DNA from: Actinoalloteichus_B caeruleus
GTDB lineage: Bacteria; Actinomycetota; Actinomycetes; Mycobacteriales; Pseudonocardiaceae
Strand: one strand, 5' to 3'
Length of the DNA: 64,000 nt
Assembly (NCBI RefSeq): GCF_000718005.1
Contig: NZ_JODV01000024.1
A program made the position numbers and the translations under genes. Position 1 is the stretch's first letter; each line of letters begins with the position of its first letter. Shown one piece after another: positions 53,348 to 61,632 of this stretch. Below the pieces are notes generated by a model. The model saw only the letters and a list, made by a program, of their open reading frames with translations, did not search any database and had not been told where the DNA came from.

Positions 53348-54110
53348 CGGACCGTGTCTCAGCTTCCACGACGGTAGGGCCGCGGGCCGCGGGGCAGCAC
53401 CGCGCCCCGCGAACGACCAGGGACTCAGCGTGGGGCGGACGGGAGCGTGGGGGGAGCACCGCTTCCTCGTGCCCGGAGCGCCGTCGGTGCGGGCGGCCTC
53501 CGGGAGGCCGCCCGCACCCTGGCCGGGCGGCCCGGAGGACCGTGCCCGGCGGGTGCGGTCGCCGGACGTGTTCGGTCGGTTCGCCGGTCCGGTGGGGCTG
53601 GTGGGCCCGCCAACCGTGGCACCCGGTTCCGCCCCACCCCGCCGAGGTGCCGCCAGCCCGGCGCGGGGCTGACGAGTGGTCCGCTCCTCCCGAGGACCAT
53701 GCGGGAAGGGAACCGAGAAGGACACCTCGCGGCGGGGTTCACGAGTTCAATGGCTATCGCCTTTTCCGGAGCTCCTGCAAGGTGGGATCAGGACCTGCAC
53801 TCCAAAGAGTGAGAAATGGAGATTCCCGTTTCGAAAATTGCCCTATTGTCGGGTCATTGTCGAAACTGAATCACGTTCGAAGTGGCTGATTGTCCTGGCC
53901 CTGGGGGCAATGGGCGAATTGTCTGGGCCGGCTGGTTCTCGGTGGAGGAGGATCGGCGTCCGGATGGGCGCCGTCACCACGGTGCCCGCGCTGTAGTGTC
54001 GGTCCGGGGAGGATGGCACCCCGCCGATCGGTGGGATCTTCTTTCCGCGTACCCGGATGTCGTCAACACCCCGAAACGTCGGCCCGACCCGAAAACACGA
54101 GAGAGGTTCC
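53348..54110. promoter_or_regulatory. 763-bp divergent region with phased direct repeats
   Basis: It lies between the glycosyltransferase and the carrier-like gene. Around 53815-53900 the base composition drops sharply in G+C. There, ATTGTCG occurs at 53845 and 53856 and ATTGTCC at 53889, spaced 11 and 33 bp, so all are on one helical phase. SARP regulators are known to bind heptameric direct repeats at 11-bp intervals, and this is the best candidate operator in the cluster. No -10 box can be assigned with confidence. Confidence 0.5.
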
Positions 54111-54383
54111 ATGAGAGACGAGATCCGCCAGTTCGTCCTGGCCGTCCTCGGTGTCGAGCAGCACTCCGATTCCCCGGACAGCGTGACCGGTCGGGTCTCG
54201 CTCGGACTCGACGACCTCACCGAGGAGCGTTTCCGGGAACTCGTGGGGAGCGTGGAGCGCGAGTACGGAATCGCGTTGGCCGACGACCCGATCGCCTACG
54301 GCTCGCTGCGCACCGTCAACGACCTCGTCGAACTCGTCCTGCTGCGGCGCCTCGCCGCCAGGGAGCCCGAATCGGTCGAGTGA
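54111..54383 (+). CDS. acyl-carrier-protein-like ORF lacking the phosphopantetheine Ser
   Basis: 90 residues from the ATG at 54111, preceded by GAGAGG. It follows a carrier-protein pattern: helix 1 (RDEIRQFVLAVLGV), SLGLDDLTEERFRELVGSVE, EREYGIALADDPI and a last helix LRTVNDLVELV. In active carriers the centre reads D-S-L. Here it is D-D-L, with Asp35 in the Ser position, so no 4'-phosphopantetheine could be attached. It may be a structural or regulatory carrier homologue, or an unusual fold relative. Confidence 0.7.
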   Translation: MRDEIRQFVLAVLGVEQHSDSPDSVTGRVSLGLDDLTEERFRELVGSVEREYGIALADDPIAYGSLRTVNDLVELVLLRRLAAREPESVE

Positions 54384-54421
54384 GCCCGCTCGCCCCGCGT
54401 CGGCGGGACGGGGGATCGCCA

Positions 54422-54455
54422 GCCACCTCGGCCCCGCCTCGCGGGCCGAGGTGGC
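54422..54455. terminator. bidirectional terminator hairpin
   Basis: A perfect 13-bp stem GCCACCTCGGCCC (54422-54434) and complement (54443-54455) with an eight-base loop lies between the convergent carrier-like and mannanase genes. Confidence 0.8.
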
Positions 54456-54476
54456 GCCCGGGCCTCCGCCCGGTCC

Positions 54477-55805
54477 TCACGCCAGCGCGCAGGCCGAGCC
54501 GTTGAGCGTGAACCCGGTCGGCCCGGTGTTCACGGTGGTCCAGGTGGCGGTGAACCCGACGGTCACCGAGCCCCCGGCGGGGATGGTCGCGGTGTGCGGG
54601 GCGCTGGTGACGCTCACGGCACCGTCCCGCTGCTCGACGACCCCGCCCCACAGGTTCTGGACGCGTTGACCGTCGCGGAGCTCCCAGTCCAGCCGCCAGC
54701 CGTACACCTCGGCGGAACCGGTGTTCCCGATGACCAGTTCACCCTGGAAGCCGCCGGGCCACTGGTTGACGACCCGGTAGCCCACCGAGCACGACGGGCC
54801 CGTGCCACCGCCGCCGTCGTCCCCGTACACCGAGGCCTCCACCGAGGTGTCGGCGATCCCGTTCTCCCCGTGGAAGATCCGCTCCCCCCACGACGTCAGG
54901 CTGTTCCCGTCGAAGTCGTTCACCATGTCGAGGTAGCCGACCTCGGTGCTGTTGCCGCTCCAGGACCACCCGATGTACCCGAGGCCCCGGGACTCGGCGC
55001 CCGCCATGATCGCGTCCTCGTCGGGGTCGCCGTCGGAGTGGTAGTGCCCGAACTCGCCGATGACCAGCGGCAGGTTCGCGTCCTGGAAGGCGGCCAGGTA
55101 GTCGCTGACCTTCGTCGCGGTGTCGTACACGCCGTACATGTGGATGGAGAACACCGTGTTGCCCGCCGGGTCGCTGGCGAAGACCTCCTCGGCGTTGTCC
55201 CGCATGGTGAAGGTCCAGTCCTGCCCCCAGTTCGGCGCGTCCACCAGCAGCGTGTGGGTGAACCCGGCCGACCGCAGCCGCTCGATCGCGCCGATGGTGT
55301 CCGCCGTCCACGCCTCGTACCCGGTGTTGCCGTGCGGCTCGTTGCCGATGTTGACGATGACGTAGGCCTCCTCGCCCTCCACGGCCTCCCGGACGTCGAG
55401 CCAGTAGTCCACGGCCTGGTCCAGGCTGGCCGCGCCGTCCTGCTCCCCGTACCCGGTCGTGTCATGGACCTCCAACACGCAGATCAGCCGGTTGGCCTTG
55501 CACAGCGAGACCACGTTCGCGACGTCGTCGACGTCGCTGCGCTCCCAGCGGTGGCCGCTGCTGAGCACCACGCGCACGGTGTTCGCGCCCAGCGCCTTGA
55601 TGTCGGCGAAGGCGCCGGTCTCGTGGGTGAACCACGCGTGGGGGTGGCTGGCCCCGCGCATGATGAACTCGTTGCCGTTCGCGTCGTACAGCCGACCGTC
55701 GGAGACGGTGAAGCCGGCCTGGGCGTGCGCCGAGGGAGTGACGACGAACAGGGTGAGCAGTAGGGAGGCGAGCAGGGTTCCTGCGGTTCTCAGTGGGTTC
55801 CTCAT
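54477..55805 (-). CDS. secreted endo-beta-1,4-mannanase (GH5) with CBM2
   Basis: 442 residues from the ATG at 55805. The signal peptide is residues 1-29 (LLASLLLTLFVVTPSAHA). The catalytic domain opens with GFTVSDGRLYDANGNEFIMR and contains LGANTVRVVLSSGHRW, the acid/base Glu in NIGNEPHGN and the nucleophile Glu in LVIGEFGHY, as in bacterial GH5 subfamily 8 mannanases. A Gly-rich linker leads to a CBM2 (CSVGYRVVNQWPGGFQGELV) that binds crystalline cellulose. It cleaves mannan in plant cell walls outside the cell. Confidence 0.92.
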   Translation of the reverse strand: MRNPLRTAGTLLASLLLTLFVVTPSAHAQAGFTVSDGRLYDANGNEFIMRGASHPHAWFTHETGAFADIKALGANTVRVVLSSGHRWERSDVDDVANVVSLCKANRLICVLEVHDTTGYGEQDGAASLDQAVDYWLDVREAVEGEEAYVIVNIGNEPHGNTGYEAWTADTIGAIERLRSAGFTHTLLVDAPNWGQDWTFTMRDNAEEVFASDPAGNTVFSIHMYGVYDTATKVSDYLAAFQDANLPLVIGEFGHYHSDGDPDEDAIMAGAESRGLGYIGWSWSGNSTEVGYLDMVNDFDGNSLTSWGERIFHGENGIADTSVEASVYGDDGGGGTGPSCSVGYRVVNQWPGGFQGELVIGNTGSAEVYGWRLDWELRDGQRVQNLWGGVVEQRDGAVSVTSAPHTATIPAGGSVTVGFTATWTTVNTGPTGFTLNGSACALA

Positions 55806-55939
55806 GACCTGCCTTCTGGGGTGACCAGTGGTCCGGACAGGGAACTGTCGGACCGAGGAAGGCACTCGGATCCGGGCGGCCCGTTCAGCATAGGACCGGT
55901 GTTCCCACCCGCTCAATGACGCGGACGGCCGCCGTCGCG

Positions 55940-55979
55940 CGGGTGCCACCGGCCGAGGGGGCTCGGCCGGTGGCACCCG
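55940..55979. terminator. strong hairpin terminator
   Basis: An 18-bp perfect stem with left arm CGGGTGCCACCGGCCGAG (55940-55957) and its complement at 55962-55979 encloses a GGGG loop. It lies upstream of the mannanase start and could stop leftward transcription from the P450 gene, or insulate the mannanase promoter. Confidence 0.75.
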
Positions 55980-56157
55980 GCACTCGGGTCCCTCCCGATC
56001 TCCGAGGCCTTCCCGGTCACCACCTCACCCGCGTTCTCCGCACCCGCGTTCGGGTGACGGTGGACGCGAGGCCGTGTGAATCGGCGATCGACCGGTAACG
56101 CGGGGGGTGGTGGCATCGACACCGAGGACATCAGGACCACGAACAGGGAGGTCAACC

Positions 56158-56349
56158 ATGTCCGACACCCGGCGTGCCGCGCTGTTCGCGTTGGGCGGCG
56201 TGCTTCTCCTCGTCGCGGTGGCGCTGCTCTGGTACCCGCCCGCGGCGGCGGGAGTGCTCCTCGCCATGGCCGCCGGCTACGGGCTGATCAGCTGCGCCAA
56301 CGACCCGGCGCGCGCCGACGCCCGGCTCTGGACGCACGACGGCCACTGA
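56158..56349 (+). CDS. small membrane protein
   Basis: 63 residues from the ATG at 56158, with an ideal GGAGG six bases upstream; a longer in-frame start has none. It has two hydrophobic segments, AALFALGGVLLLVAVALLWY and AAAGVLLAMAAGYGLI, and a short hydrophilic C-terminal tail (NDPARADARLWTHDGH). I do not recognise the family. The promoter and terminator arrangement shows an independent gene. Confidence 0.7.
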   Translation: MSDTRRAALFALGGVLLLVAVALLWYPPAAAGVLLAMAAGYGLISCANDPARADARLWTHDGH

Positions 56350-56375
56350 CCGACCGGGCCGCCCCCGCCGGTCGG
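56350..56375 (+). terminator. hairpin after the small membrane protein gene
   Basis: Arms CCGACCGG and CCGGTCGG (8 bp, perfect) enclose a ten-base loop, immediately after the stop codon at 56349. It also faces the end of the leftward P450 gene. Confidence 0.65.
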
Positions 56376-56441
56376 TCCCGGTCCGGCGGGTTCGCCCGCG
56401 TGCTGCCCCGCCGTTCCCGCCGGGAGCGGTGCCGCGCCGGG

Positions 56442-57788
56442 TCAGCGCGCGACCAGGCGGCACCTGTTCGGGCCCAGGGGCGTCAGGGTCACTCCCTGAC
56501 CGACCGGGACGGTCCGGTCCACCGCTTCGAAGCGGTACGCGTGCGTCAGCATCGACAGGACCAACACCGTCTCCAGCATGGAGAAGTGCTGGCCGATGCA
56601 CGCCCGAGGTCCCCCGCCGAAGGGGTACCAGGCGTAGCGGGGCCGGGTGGCCTCCCGCTCGGGCAGGAAGCGGTCAGGGTCGAACCGCTCGGGTTCTGAC
56701 CAGTAGGCCGGGTGCCGGTGGGTCACCCACGGCATGAGCGCCACCTCCGTGCCGGCCGGGATGCGGTGGCCGTCGATCTCGGTGTCCTCCCGCGCGCTGC
56801 GCGCGATCACCGGGGCGGACGGGTAGAGGCGCAGTGCCTCCTTGACCACCCGGGTGGTGTGGTCGAGGTCGGGGAGATCGGCCGGTAACGGCTCCCGGCC
56901 ACCCAGCACCCGGTCCACCTCGTCCCGCGTCCGCCGCTGCTCCTCCGGGTGGGTGGCGAGCAGGTGCAGCGAGAAGGACAACGCCGTCGCCGTCGTCTCG
57001 TGGCCGGCGAGGAGGAACAGCAGCACCTGGTCCCGCACCTCGGAGGGGGAGAGGCGGTCGCCGTCCTCGTCCCGGGTGCGGATCAACCTGCTGAGCAGGT
57101 CGGCGCCGTCCGCGCCAGCAGAGGCGCGGTCGGCGATGATCCGGTCGCACAGCGCGTAGAGCTCCGCGCGGGCCGACGCCGCCCGCCGGTTGGCGGGGGT
57201 GGGCCACTCGCGGGGCGTCCGGACGGGGCTGGTCCCCCGCCGGTAGGTCCAGGAGTTCAGCACCGGGAAGCAGCGCTGGATGGTGGGGACCGCCGCGCTG
57301 CCGTCCGCCCCGAAGAGCAGGCGGGTCACCACCCGGAGGGTCAGGTCGGTCATCTCCCCGGCGATGTCGACCACCTCGCCGTCCCGGCCCCGCCACCCGT
57401 CGAGGGTGCGGGTGGTCTCATCCCGGATGCCCTCGGCGTAGCCGTCGACCCGGCGCCGGGTGAACAGCGGCTGGACCAGGCGCCGCTGGCGGACGTGGTC
57501 ACCACCGTCGCTGGTGAGCAGACCGTCCCCGATGACGGCCCTGACCTCCCGGTACAGGTGGCCTCCCTTGTGGAACGGGGCCCCGGCCGACAGGACCTGG
57601 GCGGCCCCGCTCGCGGAGAAGATCGCGTGGAACGCGACGCGCAGCCCGGGTGGGCCCGCGACGAACCGCACGACGTCACCACGGTCCCGGCAGGCCCGCA
57701 GGTAGGCCTGGAGCGCGTCACGTCGGAGGTCGACCAGCGAGCCCAGGACGGGGACACCGGGGGCGGCGGGGGTGCGGAGCGAGCTCAT
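56442..57788 (-). CDS. cytochrome P450
   Basis: 448 residues from the ATG at 57788, behind GGAGAG. All P450 signatures are present: I-helix LLAGHETTATALSFS, ExxR in VKEALRLYPSAP, the PERF region SEPERFDPDRF and the heme loop YPFGGGPRACIGQHF with the axial Cys. N-terminal PGVPVLGSLVDLRRD shows a soluble type without a membrane anchor. Its sequence is like the CYP102/CYP4-type clan used for fatty or terpenoid substrates. The substrate is unknown. It is divergent from the pectate lyase gene. Confidence 0.93.
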   Translation of the reverse strand: MSSLRTPAAPGVPVLGSLVDLRRDALQAYLRACRDRGDVVRFVAGPPGLRVAFHAIFSASGAAQVLSAGAPFHKGGHLYREVRAVIGDGLLTSDGGDHVRQRRLVQPLFTRRRVDGYAEGIRDETTRTLDGWRGRDGEVVDIAGEMTDLTLRVVTRLLFGADGSAAVPTIQRCFPVLNSWTYRRGTSPVRTPREWPTPANRRAASARAELYALCDRIIADRASAGADGADLLSRLIRTRDEDGDRLSPSEVRDQVLLFLLAGHETTATALSFSLHLLATHPEEQRRTRDEVDRVLGGREPLPADLPDLDHTTRVVKEALRLYPSAPVIARSAREDTEIDGHRIPAGTEVALMPWVTHRHPAYWSEPERFDPDRFLPEREATRPRYAWYPFGGGPRACIGQHFSMLETVLVLSMLTHAYRFEAVDRTVPVGQGVTLTPLGPNRCRLVAR

Positions 57789-58325
57789 CGGCGGCTCTCC
57801 CAATCTCGTGGACCGAACGGCGGGACGGTGTCGCGGGGAGACGCCACCGGGGGCCCGGAGCGGGGCGGTCGGCGGACGCGTCCGACGGCGGGCCGGGGGT
57901 GACCCGGTGCGGTGACGGCTCGGCCCAGTCTGGCCGAGCCGGTGCCGGAGTGGGGGCGTGTCGAGCACCGGTCCCTCGTTCGGCGGTAGGTCCTGTCCAC
58001 GAACCGGACCGTGCGACCGGACGGCGGTCCGGGGACGACGGCGCCTTCTCGTGCGTTTCCTGGCCGCCGCCGGCCATTCGAACCCGTTCGATCTGCCCGG
58101 GGCGACGGTGGGTTATCGAAAGCGGCGCCGTTCGCCTGGCCCACCCGCCCCGCCGCGTTGACCCTCCGGAACCCCGTTGCTACGTTCCGTTCCCCCGGGG
58201 CGCGATCGTCGGCTCCCGGGTCGGCTTCTCCGGCGCTCCGACGCGGCCTTTACCGCCCGGCACCGCCCTCCCCTCCCCTTCCCACGGTCATGGACCGTTC
58301 CCTGGCCACGACGAGAGGTTTCCTG
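57789..58325. promoter_or_regulatory. 537-bp divergent control region, P450/pectate lyase
   Basis: It contains the 14-bp palindrome TCGAAC, CC, GTTCGA at 58078-58091 in a local drop of G+C, about 235 bp before the pectate lyase start. No coding potential is seen. Which regulator would bind is not evident, as no regulator gene adjoins. Confidence 0.4.
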
Positions 58326-59339
58326 ATGAGAACAGACGAGATCCGACCGAGACCCGGCCGTCAGCCCCTGCCCCGGCGGGGCTGGCGGCGCGCGCTGACC
58401 GCGCTCGCGGCGGTCCTGGCCACGGCGGGCGGGACGCTGGCGGTGACCCAGTCGGCGGCGCTCGCCCAGGACAGCGCCCCCGTCGGGTGGGCCTCGCAGA
58501 ACGGCGGAACCACCGGAGGCGCCGGTGGTCGGACGGTCACCGTCACCAACGCCTCCCAGCTCGCCAGCAACCTGAACTCCTCGGAGCGCCTGATCATCCG
58601 GGTGCAGGGGATGATCCAGGTCAGCGGCATGCAGCGGGTGGGTTCCAACAAGTCCATCCTGGGGGTCGGTTCCAACTCGGGTATCCGGGGCGGTGGCCTG
58701 ACGATCAACGGTCAGCGCAACATCATCATCCGGAACCTGGTCCTCACCGGGTCCAACGACGACGCGATCAACATCCAGGACGGCTCCACGAACATCTGGA
58801 TCGACCACAACGACCTGTCGAACGCGTACGACGGTCTGATCGACATCCGCCGTGGTTCCGACTTCGTCACCGTGTCCTGGAACCGGCTGCACAACCACGA
58901 CAAGACCTCGTTGGTCGGCTCCTCGGACAACGACGGGGGGATGGACCGGGGCAGGCTGCGCGTCACCTACCACCACAACCTGTTCGAGGGCACCAACCAG
59001 CGCAACCCGCGCGTGCGGTTCGGCAACCCCGTGCACGTGCTGAACAACTACTTCCGCGACGTCGGCAGCTACGGCGTGTCCTCGAACATCGAGGCGGGCG
59101 TCTACGTCGAGCGCAACTACTTCGAGAACGTGCGCCGGCCGGTGTTGGCCTCCTCCGGCACCACCTCCCCTCCCGGCAACACCCTGTTGTTGAACAACTG
59201 GCTGGACAACTCCGGCACGCCGGAGGCCAGGAACGGGGCGCAGGTGCGGCCGATCCCCTACGGCTACACGCCGATCGCCGCCGAGCGGGTCCCCGGTGTG
59301 GTGACCGCCGGGGCCGGCGTCGGCAAGATCGGCCTCTGA
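58326..59339 (+). CDS. secreted pectate lyase, polysaccharide lyase family 1
   Basis: 337 residues from the ATG at 58326. The N-terminus has a long, Arg-rich signal peptide (GWRRALTALAAVLATAGG to ALAQ, about residue 48). The parallel beta-helix has the PL1 calcium-binding segment WIDHNDLSNAYDGLIDIRRG, then DFVTVSWNRLHNHDK, and the catalytic Arg region NQRNPRVRFG followed by HVLNNYF. It cleaves polygalacturonate by beta-elimination outside the cell. Length and motifs are intact. Confidence 0.93.
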   Translation: MRTDEIRPRPGRQPLPRRGWRRALTALAAVLATAGGTLAVTQSAALAQDSAPVGWASQNGGTTGGAGGRTVTVTNASQLASNLNSSERLIIRVQGMIQVSGMQRVGSNKSILGVGSNSGIRGGGLTINGQRNIIIRNLVLTGSNDDAINIQDGSTNIWIDHNDLSNAYDGLIDIRRGSDFVTVSWNRLHNHDKTSLVGSSDNDGGMDRGRLRVTYHHNLFEGTNQRNPRVRFGNPVHVLNNYFRDVGSYGVSSNIEAGVYVERNYFENVRRPVLASSGTTSPPGNTLLLNNWLDNSGTPEARNGAQVRPIPYGYTPIAAERVPGVVTAGAGVGKIGL

Positions 59340-59363
59340 CCCAACGATCCCGCTCCACGAGCC

Positions 59364-59392
59364 GCGCGCGTCGGACCAGGTCCGGCGCGCGC
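59364..59392 (+). terminator. terminator after the pectate lyase gene
   Basis: GCGCGCG-T-CGGACC pairs with GGTCCG-G-CGCGCGC around one central base; the T and G face each other as the only mismatch. It starts 24 bp after the stop codon. Confidence 0.7.
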
Positions 59393-59453
59393 CGCGCGTT
59401 TGGGGGCTCCGTCAATCCACCGATGGCCGGAAACGTGGAAATCCTTCGACCTA

Positions 59454-59481
59454 TTGACCGGGAAGTGGTGGCGGATATATT
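59454..59481 (+). promoter_or_regulatory. sigma-70-like promoter
   Basis: The -35 TTGACC (59454-59459) and the -10 TATATT (59476-59481) are 16 bp apart. This is the best vegetative-type promoter match I see in the window and one of its most AT-rich spots. It points to the GH28-like gene and would give a leader of about 280 nt. A second TATAT box lies 15 bases further on. Confidence 0.65.
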
Positions 59482-59767
59482 GGCAAGTGGTATATCGAGG
59501 AAAGTTTTCGCCTAGCTGCTGGGTCGGCTGGCGGTGGCCCGGTGGCACGGTCCGGGCGGTGCGCCTCTCCTTGCCGGACGTCACGGGGCCGACGCCCCGG
59601 CTTCGGCGTTCGCGGGGGAGGTCGTCGCCGGCGCGGGGTCGTCCTCCGGTGTCCGGAGCGCCCGCCGGCCCGCTCCCACCGCCGCGCGGCCCCTGACCGG
59701 TTCGCCGGCGTCCCGCCCTCGCCGGTGACCGACTCCGGCCGAGGGCCGGCCCCCGAGGAGGCTTCCC

Positions 59768-61222
59768 ATGACTTCCGTCCACAGTCGACGTGAACCGGAT
59801 CGGCGTGCCGGTCGTCCCCACGCCGGCACGCCGTGCGGCGAGGACGGTCCCGCCCGTCCGCTGGTCGCCGCCCCGGTCGGACCGTGGGGCAGGGCGGACC
59901 GGCTCCGGGACCGGGTGCGTCCCCCGAGGTTCCCCAACCGGTTCCTCGACGTCACCGAGTTCGGCGCGGTCGGGGACGGTGAACGTGACTGCACGGCCGC
60001 GATCCGCGCCGCGATCCGGCTGTGCGCGCAGGCGGGCGGCGGGCACGTGGTGGTGCCGGCCGGCCGGTTCCTGACCGGCCCGGTCCACCTGCTCAGCAAC
60101 GTGAACCTGTACGTCTCCGACGAGGCGACGGTGGCGTTCAGCCGGGACCCGGCCGCCTACCTGCCGGGGGTGCGAGGTCGTTGGGGCGGTCTCGACCTGG
60201 TGGGGCCCTCGCCGCTGGTGTACGCGCACCGGCAGCGCAACGTCGGCGTCAGCGGCGGCGGTGTCCTCGACGGTGGCGCCGACGAGCGGCACTGGTGGCC
60301 GTGGACGGGGCTGCCCGAGCACGGGTGGCGCCAGGGGGACCCCTCGGAGGCCGCCGCCAGGGAACGGTTGCGTTCCCTGGCCGAACGCGGGGTCCGGGTC
60401 AGCGAGCGGGTCTTCGGTGCGCGGGACGCGCTGCGGCCCCAGTTCGTCCAGCCCTACCGGTGCCGCAACGTGGTCATCGACGGCGTCACCGTGCTCAACG
60501 CGCCGATGGCCGCGGTGAACCCGGTGTCCTGTGAGAACGTGCTCGTCCAGCACGTGGCGGTCCGCGCCACCGGCCCCGACGGGGTGGGCTGCGCCGTCGA
60601 GTCCAGCCGGCGGGTCCGGGTGCGCGGCTGCGACCTCGACGCCTCGGAGCGCGCGTTGGCGGTGCTCGGGGGGCAGGGCGAGGACGGGCGGCACCCCGAC
60701 GTCCCGAGTTCGGAGGTCCTCGTCGAGGACTGCGCCCTGCGTGGCGCCCGGGAGGCGGTGGTGGTGGGCGCCGGTGTCCAGCAGGTGTTCCTGTCCGGGC
60801 TGCGGGTGAGCGGATCCCGGACCGACACCGCCCTGCGGGTGCGGGGTGGGTCCCGGGCCGGCCGGACGGTCGGCGAGGTCCACGTCCGCGATGTGGACGT
60901 GGACACCGTCGACGGCGCGGTGGTGCGGATCGTGGCCGACGAGGGGGGAGCCGGCTGGACCCGGGGTGCCCGACCGGCCGTGCTCGGCGTGGGGATCCAC
61001 GGTCTCACCGTGGAACGGGCCGGCCGGTCGCTGGAGATCCGGGGCCGTTCGGACGCCCCGGTGCGCGGCGTGGCGCTGCGGGACGTCGACGTTCGACGGG
61101 TGGACGAGCCGGCCCTGGTCGAGGGCGTCGAGGGCCTGCGGTGCGAGGAGGTCCGGGAGAACGGTGTCCCGGCGGCGGGAGCCGTCCCGGCATCGTCGGT
61201 GCCCGAGCCCCGGCGGGAGTGA
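59768..61222 (+). CDS. GH28-like parallel beta-helix protein lacking catalytic residues
   Basis: 484 residues. The polygalacturonase-like start is FLDVTEFGAVGDGERDCTAA, then GGHVVVPAGRFLTGPVHLLS. The beta-helix continues to about residue 470. In GH28 enzymes the active site has Asp in N-x-D, an Asp pair in G-D-D, and a His in G-H-G. Here the first is present as GPDG (Asp271), the pair is replaced by DLDASERALAV near 290-297, and the GHG site by RGAREAVVVG. It also has no signal peptide. It may bind, but probably not hydrolyse, pectin-like chains, or act by other residues. Confidence 0.8.
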   Translation: MTSVHSRREPDRRAGRPHAGTPCGEDGPARPLVAAPVGPWGRADRLRDRVRPPRFPNRFLDVTEFGAVGDGERDCTAAIRAAIRLCAQAGGGHVVVPAGRFLTGPVHLLSNVNLYVSDEATVAFSRDPAAYLPGVRGRWGGLDLVGPSPLVYAHRQRNVGVSGGGVLDGGADERHWWPWTGLPEHGWRQGDPSEAAARERLRSLAERGVRVSERVFGARDALRPQFVQPYRCRNVVIDGVTVLNAPMAAVNPVSCENVLVQHVAVRATGPDGVGCAVESSRRVRVRGCDLDASERALAVLGGQGEDGRHPDVPSSEVLVEDCALRGAREAVVVGAGVQQVFLSGLRVSGSRTDTALRVRGGSRAGRTVGEVHVRDVDVDTVDGAVVRIVADEGGAGWTRGARPAVLGVGIHGLTVERAGRSLEIRGRSDAPVRGVALRDVDVRRVDEPALVEGVEGLRCEEVRENGVPAAGAVPASSVPEPRRE

Positions 61223-61632
61223 GCGCCGAGGCGGCCCCGGATGTCCTCGCGGTGCCCGGGAGGACGCCGCCGGGGGACGGGCGGGCGGCCGACAGCGGAG
61301 GGGCGCCGGCCGGGAGCCTGCCCTCCGGTGCGTCCTGGGCTCCTAAGGCGGGGGCCGATCGTGCGCGACCGCGACGCGGGTCCGGCTCCAACGGGCGGAG
61401 CGGGGCCCCGCGAGCGGGCCATGCCACGGCGCCAACGGGTGGGGTGCGCCCGGAGCCGGCGCCCGACGGTGCGCGGCCACCGTCTCACTCCTCGGGGTGA
61501 AGCAGGTGATCCGTTGGCTGACGGGTGCGCGTTGGGACACGAGCTGTGACCATGAGAGGTCCACGGGTGCCGGTGGTCCGATCCGGACACCCCCGATCGG
61601 CGCGGCCGGTCGGACCTCAGGGAGGTGGGCGC
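61223..61632. other. 410-bp intergenic region, no gene seen
   Basis: It lies between the GH28-like gene and the gamma-glutamyltransferase gene. It is GC-rich until about 61490, then somewhat less so, with AAGCAGGTGATCCG-type sequence near 61500-61560 that may include the next promoter. Confidence 0.35.

Larger units (their letters stand above)
59340..59767. other. 428-bp intergenic region with a terminator and promoter
   Basis: The left part holds the pectate lyase terminator (59364-59392), and the right part the A/T-rich promoter at 59454-59481. Sequence 59530-59760 is GC-rich leader without a convincing reading frame. Confidence 0.5.

Noticed and set aside
56158..56349. Small membrane protein considered as a RiPP or toxin precursor
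   Set aside because: It has two ordinary membrane helices, no leader/core pattern, no Cys-rich or protease-site motif and no maturation gene nearby.
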